Positions 1-6,042 of a stretch of 6,042 bases of DNA are shown here, piece after piece. Numbering within the stretch: position 1 is the first letter of the stretch; each line of letters begins with the position of its first letter. The notes beneath the pieces are model-generated. The model worked only from the letters and a program-made list of their open reading frames with translations. It did not search any database and was not told where the DNA came from. Source of the DNA: Planctomycetales bacterium (lineage in GTDB: Bacteria > Planctomycetota > Planctomycetia > Isosphaerales > Isosphaeraceae); NCBI GenBank assembly GCA_027435495.1, contig DAHZZC010000179.1, positions 1 through 6,042 on the forward strand, read 5' to 3'. A program made the position numbers and the translations under genes.

Positions 1-473
1 ACCAGATCCGATGGACCCAGCGCGATGATGCGCTTCCCATGCCGATTGACCTCAACGACCCGATCGTCGCCCTGGCGGTGAAGGCGTCTAATGTCGAGGA
101 GTCGCTCAACTGGCAGGTTTTGAAGGTGAAGGGCCTGAAGGCGGCGCGCTATCAGCTTTCGATCGATGGCGACCCGGTCGGCGCATTCAACCGGGAAGAA
201 CTCGCGAGTGGCGTGAACCTCGCCCGTCTCGACACGCCGATGCTCCGCCAGGCGAAGGCGGTCCACCGCCTGACGCTGCACCACAACGATCTGCATTTCC
301 GACGATGGCGGGCGTTCCAGGTTCCCCTGGAAAATCGAACGGATAAGACCCTGATCAACGGGATGCACTCGCTCGACGCCGTTGAGGCAAGTCTCGTGGC
401 CGATCAGCGGGCGGCAGCCCAGCCGCGGTCCCATCGTTTCGAGCTCTCACCCTCGAACTTCCAGGCAAATTGA
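1..473 (+). CDS. SGNH/GDSL-type hydrolase, C-terminal part (5' end outside window)
   Basis: The reading frame is open from base 3 to the TGA at 471-473 and gives the last 156 residues of a protein that begins outside the window. The first visible residues (QIRWTQRDDALP) run straight into the rest, so the ATG at 39 is internal and not a start. Phrases such as YQLSIDGDPVG, REELASGVNLA, TPMLRQA and VHRLTLHHNDLHFRRWR match my recollection of the C-terminal region of planctomycete SGNH/GDSL-like lipase/acylhydrolases, where a small beta domain follows the catalytic core. The Ser and Asp/His catalytic motifs are not in the visible part, so activity cannot be judged. Such proteins are usually exported and cleave ester bonds in carbohydrates or lipids. 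The next gene starts within 17 bases on the same strand, which suggests one operon. The family call comes from recall of sequence style and is moderately sure; the frame itself is secure. Confidence 0.62.
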   Translation, partial: QIRWTQRDDALPMPIDLNDPIVALAVKASNVEESLNWQVLKVKGLKAARYQLSIDGDPVGAFNREELASGVNLARLDTPMLRQAKAVHRLTLHHNDLHFRRWRAFQVPLENRTDKTLINGMHSLDAVEASLVADQRAAAQPRSHRFELSPSNFQAN

Positions 474-490
474 ACCGACGGGGGCCTACC

Positions 491-2023
491 ATGATCCAAA
501 TCCTTCACCGATGGTGGACGACGACCTTGCTGAGTCTCACGGCTCTCGGCCTGTGTCCGATCGTCGCGTCGGCTGGTCCGTTCCGGGCTGGTTTCGCCGA
601 GCGTGACATCACACCCGAGATCGGCATGGAGGCCCCCGGCGGCTATGGCAAGGCGTACCATCGCGTCCTCCACGACCCGTGCAAGGTCCGGGCGTCGGTA
701 CTTGACGACGGGACAAACCGCGTCGCGATCGTCGGCGTCGATGCCCTGGGCATCCGGCGGGAGACCGTCCAGAAAGTTCGGTCGGCCGTCGAGACTCGGA
801 CCGGCATTCCCTCGGCCTCGATCCTGATCTCGGCATCACATTCGCACTCGTCGGGGCCGCTCGTCTGGACCTTGCCCGGCGAGTACGACGAAGCTCCACC
901 GATCGTCCGACAGCTCGCCTATGAACAGTCCACGCTTATCGATCCAAAGTATCTCGCGAACGTTGAGGCGGCCCTCATCGAGGCGATTTGCGAGGCGGAT
1001 CGTGGTCGGATTCCGGCCAGAGCTGGCGTTGGCAAGGGGATCGAATCGACCGTCGCGTTCAACCGGCGCTTCCGGATGCGCGACGGCCGAACGATTACCC
1101 ATCCCGGCCAGGGCAATCCGGGGATCGTCAAGCCGGCTGGACCGGTCGATCCTGAGGTTGGCGTGATTGGGGCCTGGGACGAAGCTCACCCGAATCATCT
1201 GCTCGGCTGCATCGTCAACTTTGCCTGCCACGCAACGACCAGTCCTGTCGGCATCTCGGCCAATTACATCCATGACCTGGAGAAGGTGATCCAGGGGTAT
1301 TACGGAAAAGAAACAGTCGTCGTCTTCCTGCCGGGGGCCTCAGGCGATATCACCCAGGTCGACAACCGGAGCCCGCACCAGAATCCCGACGGCGAGCGAT
1401 GGTCGCAGATCGTCGGCGGCAAGGTCGGTGCCGAGGCGTTGAAGGTGCTCCTCACGATGGAGCGCGGCAGCCTGGCCCCGGTGGCGGCCCGTCAGAAGAT
1501 CTGGGAGATTCCACGACGGGTTCCTTCGCCAGACCGCGTGAAGCATTGCCTCGAACTGGTTCAGGACAGGAAGCCGGGCGTTGATCCGACCGCCCGGACG
1601 TTCGCGAAGGAGATTGTCCTGCTCGATGCCCTGATCCGCAGGAGCCCGCGCGTCGAGGTCGAGGTGCAGGCCGTGCAGGTCGGACCGGCGGTCTTCGTGA
1701 CCACGCCCGCCGAGTATTTTTGCCAGTATGGCCTGGCGATCAAGGCAGCGAGCGGGTTTCCGTTCACCTTCCCGGTTTCGCTGGCGAACGGGTGCGTGGG
1801 CTACGTTCCCACCGAGGACGCCTTTGGCCCAGTCGGCGGCGGATATGAGACCCGGCTGACCAGTTACAGCAATCTGGAGATCACGGCCGGGTCCCAGATG
1901 CGCGATGCCGGCATCGCGCTCGCGCGACAGCTCAAGCCCGGACAGGCGCCTCAGCCGCCCCACAGCCGGCCGTTTTCGGGAAAGCCGTGGTCGTACGGCG
2001 ATGTCCGGCCCGAGCGAGAGTAA
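491..2023 (+). CDS. Secreted neutral/alkaline ceramidase-like hydrolase (catalytic domain only)
   Basis: The protein has 510 residues from the ATG at 491. Residues 1-28 look like a Sec signal peptide: a basic start (HRWW), a hydrophobic core and VASA before Gly29. The mature part begins FRAGFAERDITP, the usual opening of the neutral ceramidase N-terminal domain family. Likely zinc and active-site residues by analogy with bacterial neutral ceramidase are His117/His119 (ASHSHSSGP), His247 (NFACHATT), Glu408 (TTPAEYF) and Tyr452 (GGGYE). GASGD at 282-286 and GYVPT at 437-441 are further family landmarks. True ceramidases (about 670 residues in Pseudomonas) carry a C-terminal Ig-like domain that is absent here, so the substrate need not be ceramide; another amide or ester is possible. 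A TTG at 470 would add seven residues and overlap the upstream stop, but ATG 491 places the signal peptide better. The only nearby ribosome site is a weak G-run at 480-484. Probably co-transcribed with the upstream hydrolase. Confidence 0.86.
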   Translation: MIQILHRWWTTTLLSLTALGLCPIVASAGPFRAGFAERDITPEIGMEAPGGYGKAYHRVLHDPCKVRASVLDDGTNRVAIVGVDALGIRRETVQKVRSAVETRTGIPSASILISASHSHSSGPLVWTLPGEYDEAPPIVRQLAYEQSTLIDPKYLANVEAALIEAICEADRGRIPARAGVGKGIESTVAFNRRFRMRDGRTITHPGQGNPGIVKPAGPVDPEVGVIGAWDEAHPNHLLGCIVNFACHATTSPVGISANYIHDLEKVIQGYYGKETVVVFLPGASGDITQVDNRSPHQNPDGERWSQIVGGKVGAEALKVLLTMERGSLAPVAARQKIWEIPRRVPSPDRVKHCLELVQDRKPGVDPTARTFAKEIVLLDALIRRSPRVEVEVQAVQVGPAVFVTTPAEYFCQYGLAIKAASGFPFTFPVSLANGCVGYVPTEDAFGPVGGGYETRLTSYSNLEITAGSQMRDAGIALARQLKPGQAPQPPHSRPFSGKPWSYGDVRPERE

Positions 2024-2050
2024 GTGACCACGATTTCGCGGGTTGGGCGA

Positions 2051-3004
2051 TCAATGACGGCTTGTGGCCTGGGTGGCCCGCTCGAGGAACCCCTGGTTCG
2101 CCAGCCAGGTCTCGCAGAGTTTGGGCCAAGCCTTGAACGACGGCTCGATTGGCACCTTGAATGCGGCGATGCCGTCGCCGAGGCCAAGCCCATGCGGGCC
2201 GCGCTCGAAAAGGTGAAGCTCGACCGGAACCCCTGACTTGCGCAAGGCCAGCGCGAACAGGATCGAGTTCTCGGCCGGAACTCCCCGGTCGGCGTTCGTG
2301 TGAACCAGGAACGTGGGCGGGGTCTCACTCGTCACCTGTCGCTCGTTCGAGAGGTTCTCGACGAGGTCCTTGTCCGGATGATCGCCGAGGAGGTTGCGAA
2401 GTGATCCGCGATGGCCGAAGGGCGTGTCCAGCGCGATGACCGGGTAGGCCAGGATCATCCGGTCGGGCCGTGAGCTGAGGCGCTCGATCGGGTCGTCGGC
2501 GTCGGGCTTCCCGGCGTCGAAGTGCGTTCCGGCTGTCGACGCCAGGTGGCCGCCCGCCGAGAAGCCGAGGATCGCGATCTTGTCGGTGGCGATCTTCCAC
2601 TTCGCCGCGTTGGATCGGACCGTCCGGATCGCGCGCTGAGCGTCCTGGATCATGACTGGATGATGATAGCGAGGCCCAAGCCGGTACTTTAGCACGCAGG
2701 CCGTGATCCCAATCGAGTTGAGCCAGTGCGCGACCTGCTTCCCCTCGTGGTCCATCGCGAGCATCCCGTACCCACCCCCGGGGCAGACGACCACGGCCGA
2801 CCGCGTCGCGATCTCCGACTTCGGGCGGTAGACCGTCAGCGTCGGGATGTCCTTGTCGGGATCGGTCCCCTTCGCGCCAGGAACCCCCTTCGGCCAGAGC
2901 TCAATCGTTTCGGTCGACTCCTCGTCTGCAATCGCGAGTCCCCCCATGATCGAGGCCGCAAACCCCATCCCAATCAGAACGCGCCACCATCCCCGGCTGG
3001 TCAT
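2051..3004 (-). CDS. Secreted alpha/beta-hydrolase, acetyl-esterase / BD-FAE type
   Basis: The protein has 317 residues. The frame stays open upstream to 3121, but the start at 3004 is chosen because GAGGGA (minus strand, 3016-3011) lies six bases ahead of that ATG and because the protein then begins with a signal peptide (about residues 1-26, ending GLAIA before DEES). Alpha/beta-hydrolase landmarks follow in order: the oxyanion-hole segment CPGGGYG (74-80), the nucleophile elbow GFSAGG with Ser149, the acid in HTNADRGVP (Asp239), and the base in RGPHGLGL (His271). [10 protein letters not shown] (121-130) is also typical of the group. Relatives are annotated as acetyl esterases, xylan or feruloyl esterases, or 'endo-1,4-beta-xylanase B'-like; a role in removing acyl groups from plant or algal polysaccharides outside the cytoplasm is inferred, not shown. 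The gene converges on the ceramidase-like gene (27-base gap, no clear terminator) and is divergent from groEL1. Confidence 0.88.
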   Translation of the reverse strand: MTSRGWWRVLIGMGFAASIMGGLAIADEESTETIELWPKGVPGAKGTDPDKDIPTLTVYRPKSEIATRSAVVVCPGGGYGMLAMDHEGKQVAHWLNSIGITACVLKYRLGPRYHHPVMIQDAQRAIRTVRSNAAKWKIATDKIAILGFSAGGHLASTAGTHFDAGKPDADDPIERLSSRPDRMILAYPVIALDTPFGHRGSLRNLLGDHPDKDLVENLSNERQVTSETPPTFLVHTNADRGVPAENSILFALALRKSGVPVELHLFERGPHGLGLGDGIAAFKVPIEPSFKAWPKLCETWLANQGFLERATQATSRH

Positions 3005-3010
3005 CACAAT

Positions 3011-3016
3011 TCCCTC
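3011..3016 (-). promoter_or_regulatory. Shine-Dalgarno of the alpha/beta-hydrolase
   Basis: On the minus strand this reads GAGGGA and lies six bases before the ATG at 3004. It decides the start: the frame could be extended 39 codons further upstream to 3121, but that would bury this site and displace the signal peptide from the N-terminus. Confidence 0.7.
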
Positions 3017-3133
3017 AATTCCCGAGATTGCCCTGGTGCTCAGCAACGCCGGTCCCAGTGTGACGCTCCCGCTCCTCAACGTCAAAGGGGTGAGCCTCCC
3101 GGTCCAGTACCGGGATGACAAATCCGATCGCGG

Positions 3134-3150
3134 ACTGCCAAAACGGCAGT
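3134..3150. promoter_or_regulatory. Inverted repeat, possible operator
   Basis: ACTGCC (3134-3139) and GGCAGT (3145-3150) are perfect reverse complements separated by AAAAC. The dyad sits between the two divergent start codons, just before the AT-rich core, where a regulator of either gene could bind. As RNA it would be a six-pair hairpin, but no gene ends nearby that would need a terminator. The repeat is seen directly; the operator role is inference. Confidence 0.35.
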
Positions 3151-3205
3151 TATTCGTGGGGGCCGCCCGAGAGTTAATCTTCGTAAATCGTTATTCAGAA
3201 GGCAA

Positions 3206-3234
3206 TTGCAACAAAAAAACTTTCGTGGTACATG
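3206..3234 (+). promoter_or_regulatory. Candidate groEL1 promoter
   Basis: TTGCAA (3206-3211) and TACATG (3229-3234) are 17 bases apart, with TGG directly before the second hexamer giving an extended -10 arrangement. The matches to the housekeeping consensus are only 4/6 and 3/6, so this is weak by itself; its location in the AT-rich core, about 120 bases before groEL1, is the main support. An alternative reading is AACTTT (3218-3223) with CATAAG (3240-3245) at 16 bases, which resembles an ECF-sigma -35 element. Transcript 5' ends would decide between them. Confidence 0.3.
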
Positions 3235-3340
3235 GCTTGCATAAGGTCGGGCGTTTCCACCGTGGGGAGGTCGTACGCGGTCCGCGGCGGTCTCCGCTTC
3301 GTGCCGGGCGGGCGAGGCCCGGGCGATCCATCGGACAACG

Positions 3341-3348
3341 AAGGAGAT
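3341..3348 (+). promoter_or_regulatory. Shine-Dalgarno of groEL1
   Basis: AAGGAGAT is nearly the full anti-16S consensus and lies five bases before the GTG at 3354. It fixes a GTG start for groEL1 although the same frame is open for another 507 bases upstream. Confidence 0.88.
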
Positions 3349-3353
3349 CCAAC

Positions 3354-5033
3354 GTGGCGAAGATGTTGGCCTACGAAGACGAGGCGCGCCAGAAGCTGGC
3401 CAGCGGGGTGAGCAAGCTGGCCCGGGCGGTGCGCTCGACCCTCGGTCCCCGGGGCCGAAATGCGGTGATCGATAAGGGATGGGGCAGCCCGACGGTCACC
3501 AAGGACGGGGTCACGGTCGCCGAGGAAATCGAGCTGAGCGACCCGTATGAGAATATGGGCGCGCAGCTCGTGAAGGAGGCCGCCTCGAAGACCTCGACAA
3601 CCGCCGGCGACGGGACGACCACCGCGACCGTCCTTGCCGAGGCCGTCTACAAGGAAGGGCTCCGCGCCCTGGCCTCCGGGGCGGACGCCATGGCCCTCAA
3701 GCGCGGGATCGACAAGGCTGTGGCCGCCATCGTCGAGAACGTCAAGGGGCAGTCGAAGAAGGTCTCGGGGAAAAAGGAGATCACCGAGGTCGCCGCGATC
3801 GCTGCCAATAACGACAAGTCGATCGGCGAGAAGCTGGCCGACGCCTTCGAGAAGGTTGGCACCGACGGAGTGATCACCATCGAGGAAGGCAAGGGCTTCG
3901 AGACCACGGTCGACGTCGTCGAGGGGATGCAGTTCGACCGCGGTTACCTGAGCCCGCACTTCGTCACCGATCCCGAGCGGATGGAGGTCGTTCTCGAGGA
4001 TACCTACATCCTCATCTACGAGGAGAAGATCAGCACGCCGACCAAGTTGATCCCGATACTCGAGAAGATCGCCAAGGCAAATAAGCCGCTGCTGATCATC
4101 GCCGAGGATATCGAGGGTGAGGCGCTGGCGACCCTGGTCGTCAACAAGCTCCGCGGCATCCTCAAGGTGGCCGCGGTCAAGGCGCCCGGTTACGGCGACC
4201 GCCGCAAGGCGATGCTCGGCGACATCGCTGTCGTGACCGGCGGGCAGGCGATCTTCAAGGATCTTGGCATCGACCTGGAGAACGTTCAGCTCAACGAACT
4301 CGGCCGGGCGCGTAAGATCACGATCGACAGCGAGAACACGACCGTTGTCGAGGGTGCCGGCACGACCGACCAGATCAAGGGCCGGGTCGAGATGATCCGC
4401 CGCGAGATCGAGGGAACCGATAGCGAGTACGACAAGGAGAAGCTCCAGGAGCGGCTCGCCAAGCTCGCCGGCGGGATTGCGCAGATTAACGTCGGCGCTG
4501 CGACCGAGACCGAGATGAAGGAGCGAAAGGCTCTCGTCGAGGACGCCCTGCACGCCACCCGTGCCGCGATCGAGGAGGGAGTCGTCCCCGGCGGCGGCAC
4601 CGCCCTGATCCGGGCCGCCTCGGCCGTCGAGGCCCTCAAGCTCACCGGCGATGAGGCCCTCGGTGCCGAGATCGTCCGCCGGGCCGTCGAGCAACCCGCC
4701 CGCTACATCGCCGAGAACGCTGGCCTCGACGGCGCCGTCGTCGTCAGCCGGATCAAGAAGAACCAGGATCCCCGGTTCGGCTATGACGCCGAGAGCGGCA
4801 CCTGGGGCGACATGTTCGCCGCCGGGATCGTCGACCCGACCAAGGTCACCCGCTCGGCCCTCCAGAACGGCGCCTCCGTCGCTGGCCTCCTCCTGACTAC
4901 CGAGGCCCTCATCGCTGAGCCCCCGAAGAAGAAGGAAGCCGCCGGCCATCACGACCCGCACCACGGCGGCGACATGGGCGGAATGGGTGGCATGGGCGGA
5001 ATGGGTGGCATGGGCGGAATGGGAATGATGTAA
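3354..5033 (+). CDS. groEL1: Chaperonin GroEL (Hsp60), first copy
   Basis: The protein has 559 residues from a GTG start. It is a 60-kDa chaperonin subunit that forms cytoplasmic rings and folds proteins with ATP and GroES. Expected domains are all present: equatorial (about 1-132 and 408-522), intermediate (133-189, 375-407) and apical (190-374). ATP-site residues are intact: TLGP at 29-32, KDG with Asp51, GDGTTT with Asp86, and the hydrolytic Asp397 in VEDALHATR; the chaperonin signature ([12 protein letters not shown], 404-415) is perfect. In the apical groove Tyr198, Phe203, Leu236, Leu258, Val262 and Val263 match the E. coli substrate and GroES contacts, but E. coli Tyr203 is His202 here. 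The tail combines a His cluster (HHDPHH, 532-537) with GGM repeats ending GMM. groES follows after 78 bases and a second groEL after that, so this is probably the first gene of a chaperonin operon. Intact, with no sign of decay. Confidence 0.98.
   Translation: MAKMLAYEDEARQKLASGVSKLARAVRSTLGPRGRNAVIDKGWGSPTVTKDGVTVAEEIELSDPYENMGAQLVKEAASKTSTTAGDGTTTATVLAEAVYKEGLRALASGADAMALKRGIDKAVAAIVENVKGQSKKVSGKKEITEVAAIAANNDKSIGEKLADAFEKVGTDGVITIEEGKGFETTVDVVEGMQFDRGYLSPHFVTDPERMEVVLEDTYILIYEEKISTPTKLIPILEKIAKANKPLLIIAEDIEGEALATLVVNKLRGILKVAAVKAPGYGDRRKAMLGDIAVVTGGQAIFKDLGIDLENVQLNELGRARKITIDSENTTVVEGAGTTDQIKGRVEMIRREIEGTDSEYDKEKLQERLAKLAGGIAQINVGAATETEMKERKALVEDALHATRAAIEEGVVPGGGTALIRAASAVEALKLTGDEALGAEIVRRAVEQPARYIAENAGLDGAVVVSRIKKNQDPRFGYDAESGTWGDMFAAGIVDPTKVTRSALQNGASVAGLLLTTEALIAEPPKKKEAAGHHDPHHGGDMGGMGGMGGMGGMGGMGMM
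4974..5023 (+). repeat. 18-base tandem repeat coding the GGM tail of GroEL1
   Basis: The unit ATGGGCGGAATGGGTGGC occurs twice without change (4974-4991, 4992-5009) and continues for 14 bases of a third copy (5010-5023). Each unit codes for MGGMGG, so the repeat produces the methionine/glycine-rich C-terminus that in GroEL lies disordered inside the ring cavity. Even the alternation of glycine codons (GGC GGA, GGT GGC) is kept between copies, which points to copying by slippage rather than independent codon choice. Confidence 0.9.
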
Positions 5034-5097
5034 GCTGTCCCGCCGTGGACGGCCTCTTCGGATTCCAGACCAGGGCGACATCACGAACACTTTGAGA

Positions 5098-5103
5098 GAA
5101 GGA
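5098..5103 (+). promoter_or_regulatory. Shine-Dalgarno of groES
   Basis: GAAGGA lies eight bases before the ATG at 5112. The 78-base gap after groEL1 contains only a small stem (GCCG/CGGC at 5042-5053 with a four-base loop) and no convincing terminator, so groES is likely read from the groEL1 transcript. Confidence 0.75.
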
Positions 5104-5111
5104 CTGCAATA

Positions 5112-5411
5112 ATGGCGAAGTTGGCGATCCGTCCCCTTGAGGACCGGGTGGTGATCCAGCAGATCGAAGCCGAGGAGAAGACGGCGGGCGGGATTGTCCT
5201 GCCGGACACGGCCAAGGAGAAGCCGCAGCGGGGCAAGGTTCTCGCGGTTGGCCCGGGCAAGCTGCTGGATTCGGGCGAGCGGGCGCCGATCGGCGTCGCC
5301 GAGGGGGATGAGGTCCTCTTCGGGAAGTATTCCGGCACTGAGATCAAGCTGGACGGCGAGGAGATCAAGATCCTCCGCGAGTCCGACATCCTGGCCAAGA
5401 TCGTCAAGTGA
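5112..5411 (+). CDS. groES: Co-chaperonin GroES (Hsp10)
   Basis: The protein has 99 residues, close to the 97 of E. coli GroES. It forms the heptameric lid that caps the GroEL ring. The N-terminal strand IRPLEDRVV (6-14) is the classic Cpn10 opening. The mobile loop that docks on GroEL spans about residues 17-36 and carries the hydrophobic GGIVL contact (26-30). VLAVGPGK (43-50) precedes the roof hairpin (about 51-60), and [13 protein letters not shown] (66-78) and [11 protein letters not shown] (87-97) complete the family pattern. It lies between two groEL genes, the reverse of the usual groES-groEL order, and is the only groES visible. It could therefore serve both chaperonins; which one it prefers cannot be read from sequence. 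The start is secure: ATG with a good Shine-Dalgarno and the expected family N-terminus. Confidence 0.98.
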   Translation: MAKLAIRPLEDRVVIQQIEAEEKTAGGIVLPDTAKEKPQRGKVLAVGPGKLLDSGERAPIGVAEGDEVLFGKYSGTEIKLDGEEIKILRESDILAKIVK

Positions 5412-5423
5412 CGGCCTGATGCT

Positions 5424-5463
5424 GGGCCGGTCGCCCGTCGCTCAAGGGCGACGGGCCTGGCCC
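5424..5463 (+). terminator. GC-rich hairpin between groES and groEL2 (possible attenuator or processing site)
   Basis: CCCGTCGC (5434-5441) pairs perfectly with GCGACGGG (5448-5455) around a six-base loop TCAAGG. The stem extends after a three-base bulge: GG (5429-5430) pairs with CC (5456-5457), and after a one-base bulge GGGCC (5424-5428) pairs with GGCCC (5459-5463), giving about 15 pairs in all. It begins 12 bases after the groES stop. No T-run follows (the next bases are CTCGGCCACT), so a classical Rho-independent terminator is doubtful; partial termination, RNA processing or protection of the upstream mRNA 3' end are alternatives. The pairing is seen directly; the role is inferred. Confidence 0.45.
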
Positions 5464-5504
5464 TCGGCCACTCCCCCCCTACTGATCGGGACCCGGTTCG
5501 ATTC

Positions 5505-5510
5505 GAGGAG
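5505..5510 (+). promoter_or_regulatory. Shine-Dalgarno of groEL2
   Basis: GAGGAG lies nine bases before the GTG at 5520 and fixes that codon as the start of the second groEL. It is outside the hairpin at 5424-5463, so it should be accessible. Confidence 0.75.
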
Positions 5511-5519
5511 CCTTCCACC

Positions 5520-6042
5520 GTGCCGAAGCAATTACTCTTTTCCGACGCCGCCCGACGTAAGATGTTCGAGGGCGTCGACATCCTCGCCCGGGCGGTCGGG
5601 ACCACGCTCGGCCCCACCGGGCATAACGTGATCCTGAGCAAGTCGTTCGGCGGTCCGACCGTCACCAAGGACGGTGTGACCGTTGCCAAGGAGATCGAGC
5701 TGCCCGACCCGTTCGAGAACATGGGTGCCAAGCTCGCCAACGTTGTCGCCTCGAAGACGTCCGACACGGCCGGCGACGGGACGACCACCGCGACCGTCCT
5801 CGCCCGCGCGATCTATCGCGAAGGCCTCAAGAACATCACGGCCGGCGCCAATCCGACCGCGGTGCGTCGCGGGATCGAGCGCGCCGTTGCGGCAGCCGTT
5901 GCCGAACTGACCGACAAGGTCTCTCGCCCGGTTTCCAAGAAGGAGGAGATTGCCCAGGTCGGCTCCATCTCGGCGAACAATGACCCGACGATCGGCAACA
6001 TGCTGGCCGACGCCGTCGAGCGCGTCGGCCGCGACGGCGTGA
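5520..6042 (+). CDS. groEL2: Chaperonin GroEL (Hsp60), second copy, 5' part
   Basis: From the GTG at 5520 the frame is open to the right edge, giving the first 174 residues (MPKQLLFSD...). They cover the N-terminal equatorial domain and most of the first intermediate segment. ATP-site motifs are intact: TLGP at 29-32, KDG with Asp51, ENMGA at 66-70 and GDGTTT with Asp86. Compared with GroEL1 about 102 of 173 aligned residues are identical (counted by hand), with one extra residue near 131-138, so it is a distinct paralogue and not a recent copy. [20 protein letters not shown] resembles what I recall as the widespread planctomycete GroEL type. [11 protein letters not shown] replaces the usual GPKGRNVVLDK. 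The apical domain, catalytic Asp near 398 and C-terminal tail lie outside the window, so tail type and completeness are unknown. It follows groES by 108 bases and may share its transcript or have its own promoter in that gap, though I see none. Confidence 0.97.
   Translation, partial: MPKQLLFSDAARRKMFEGVDILARAVGTTLGPTGHNVILSKSFGGPTVTKDGVTVAKEIELPDPFENMGAKLANVVASKTSDTAGDGTTTATVLARAIYREGLKNITAGANPTAVRRGIERAVAAAVAELTDKVSRPVSKKEEIAQVGSISANNDPTIGNMLADAVERVGRDGV

Larger units (their letters stand above)
3005..3353. other. Divergent intergenic region between hydrolase and groEL1
   Basis: These 349 bases hold no convincing gene. The stretch from about 3171 to 3245 is much richer in A and T than its surroundings (including a run of seven A at 3213-3219) and is the natural place for the promoters of both divergent units. 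A 17-base dyad lies at 3134-3150, a candidate groEL promoter at 3206-3234 and the groEL1 Shine-Dalgarno at 3341-3348. The last 100 bases turn GC-rich again and include a potential six-pair leader hairpin, CCGGGC (3304-3309) with GCCCGG (3317-3322) around a seven-base loop. No copy of the CIRCE heat-shock operator (TTAGCACTC-N9-GAGTGCTAA) or of an E. coli sigma-32 promoter (CTTGAA/CCCCAT) is visible, so the heat control, if any, works by another route. Confidence 0.7.

Noticed and set aside
470..490. TTG at 470 as start of the ceramidase-like gene, overlapping the TGA of the previous gene
   Set aside because: It would be translationally coupled, but it adds seven non-hydrophobic residues before a good signal peptide, and an ATG follows at 491. 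Not fully excluded.
841..852. GCACTC, half of a CIRCE-like site
   Set aside because: It lies inside the ceramidase-like gene, has no GAGTGC partner at the right distance and is far from groEL. Another GCACTC at about 365 is likewise within a gene.
2024..2050. Terminator between the convergent hydrolase genes
   Set aside because: Only 27 bases with no stem longer than about three pairs and no T-run; transcripts may end inside the opposing gene or by Rho.
3005..3121. Longer N-terminus of the alpha/beta-hydrolase (39 extra residues)
   Set aside because: The shorter start has a Shine-Dalgarno at proper spacing and a typical signal peptide; the extension would move the signal peptide inside the protein.
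2847..3353. Upstream extension of the groEL1 frame
   Set aside because: The frame stays open, but the family N-terminus ([15 protein letters not shown]) begins at the GTG at 3354 with a near-perfect Shine-Dalgarno, and the extension would overlap the opposite-strand hydrolase.
5042..5053. Small stem after groEL1 (GCCG/CGGC) as terminator
   Set aside because: Four pairs without a T-run are too weak; co-transcription with groES is more likely.
3195..5090. 631-codon open frame on the minus strand opposite groEL1
   Set aside because: It is antisense to an unmistakable GroEL in GC-rich DNA, is full of low-complexity Asp/Leu/Gly/Arg composition, has no recognisable domain and runs through the antisense of the GGM repeat. 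It is a codon-bias shadow.
1..6042. Mobile elements, CRISPR arrays, tRNA or rRNA genes
   Set aside because: I saw no transposase or integrase, no spaced direct repeats, no flanking inverted repeats and no tRNA cloverleaf; all long stretches are accounted for by ordinary genes.

Overview
The window looks like part of a Planctomycetota chromosome. Isosphaeraceae-like is my best guess. DNA is GC-rich with GC-ending codons. The two secreted hydrolases and the SGNH hydrolase tail on the left resemble families that are abundant in planctomycetes, and groEL copies flank groES. The lineage call rests on recognising protein families, not on a search.

Left part (1-2023, plus strand): the 3' end of a gene that reads like an SGNH/GDSL hydrolase, followed at once by a secreted protein with a neutral-ceramidase-type catalytic domain. 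The two are probably co-transcribed. Middle (2051-3004, minus strand): a secreted alpha/beta-hydrolase of the acetyl-esterase/BD-FAE type, convergent with the ceramidase-like gene and divergent from the chaperonin genes. A 349-base intergenic region (3005-3353) with a clearly AT-rich core separates the two divergent units.

Right part (3354-6042, plus strand): groEL1, groES and a second groEL that runs off the right edge, each with its own Shine-Dalgarno sequence. GroEL1 and GroEL2 are only about 59% identical over the 173 residues that can be compared (aligned by hand), so they are old paralogues. Both can in principle share the GroES encoded between them. GroEL1 has a short His cluster followed by a GGM-repeat tail. 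A strong GC-rich hairpin between groES and groEL2 could set their relative expression. I see no CIRCE operator.

I do not see an undescribed system. The points most worth checking are the groEL-groES-groEL order, the groES/groEL2 hairpin, the mixed His/GGM tail, and the operator-like dyad in the divergent promoter region.
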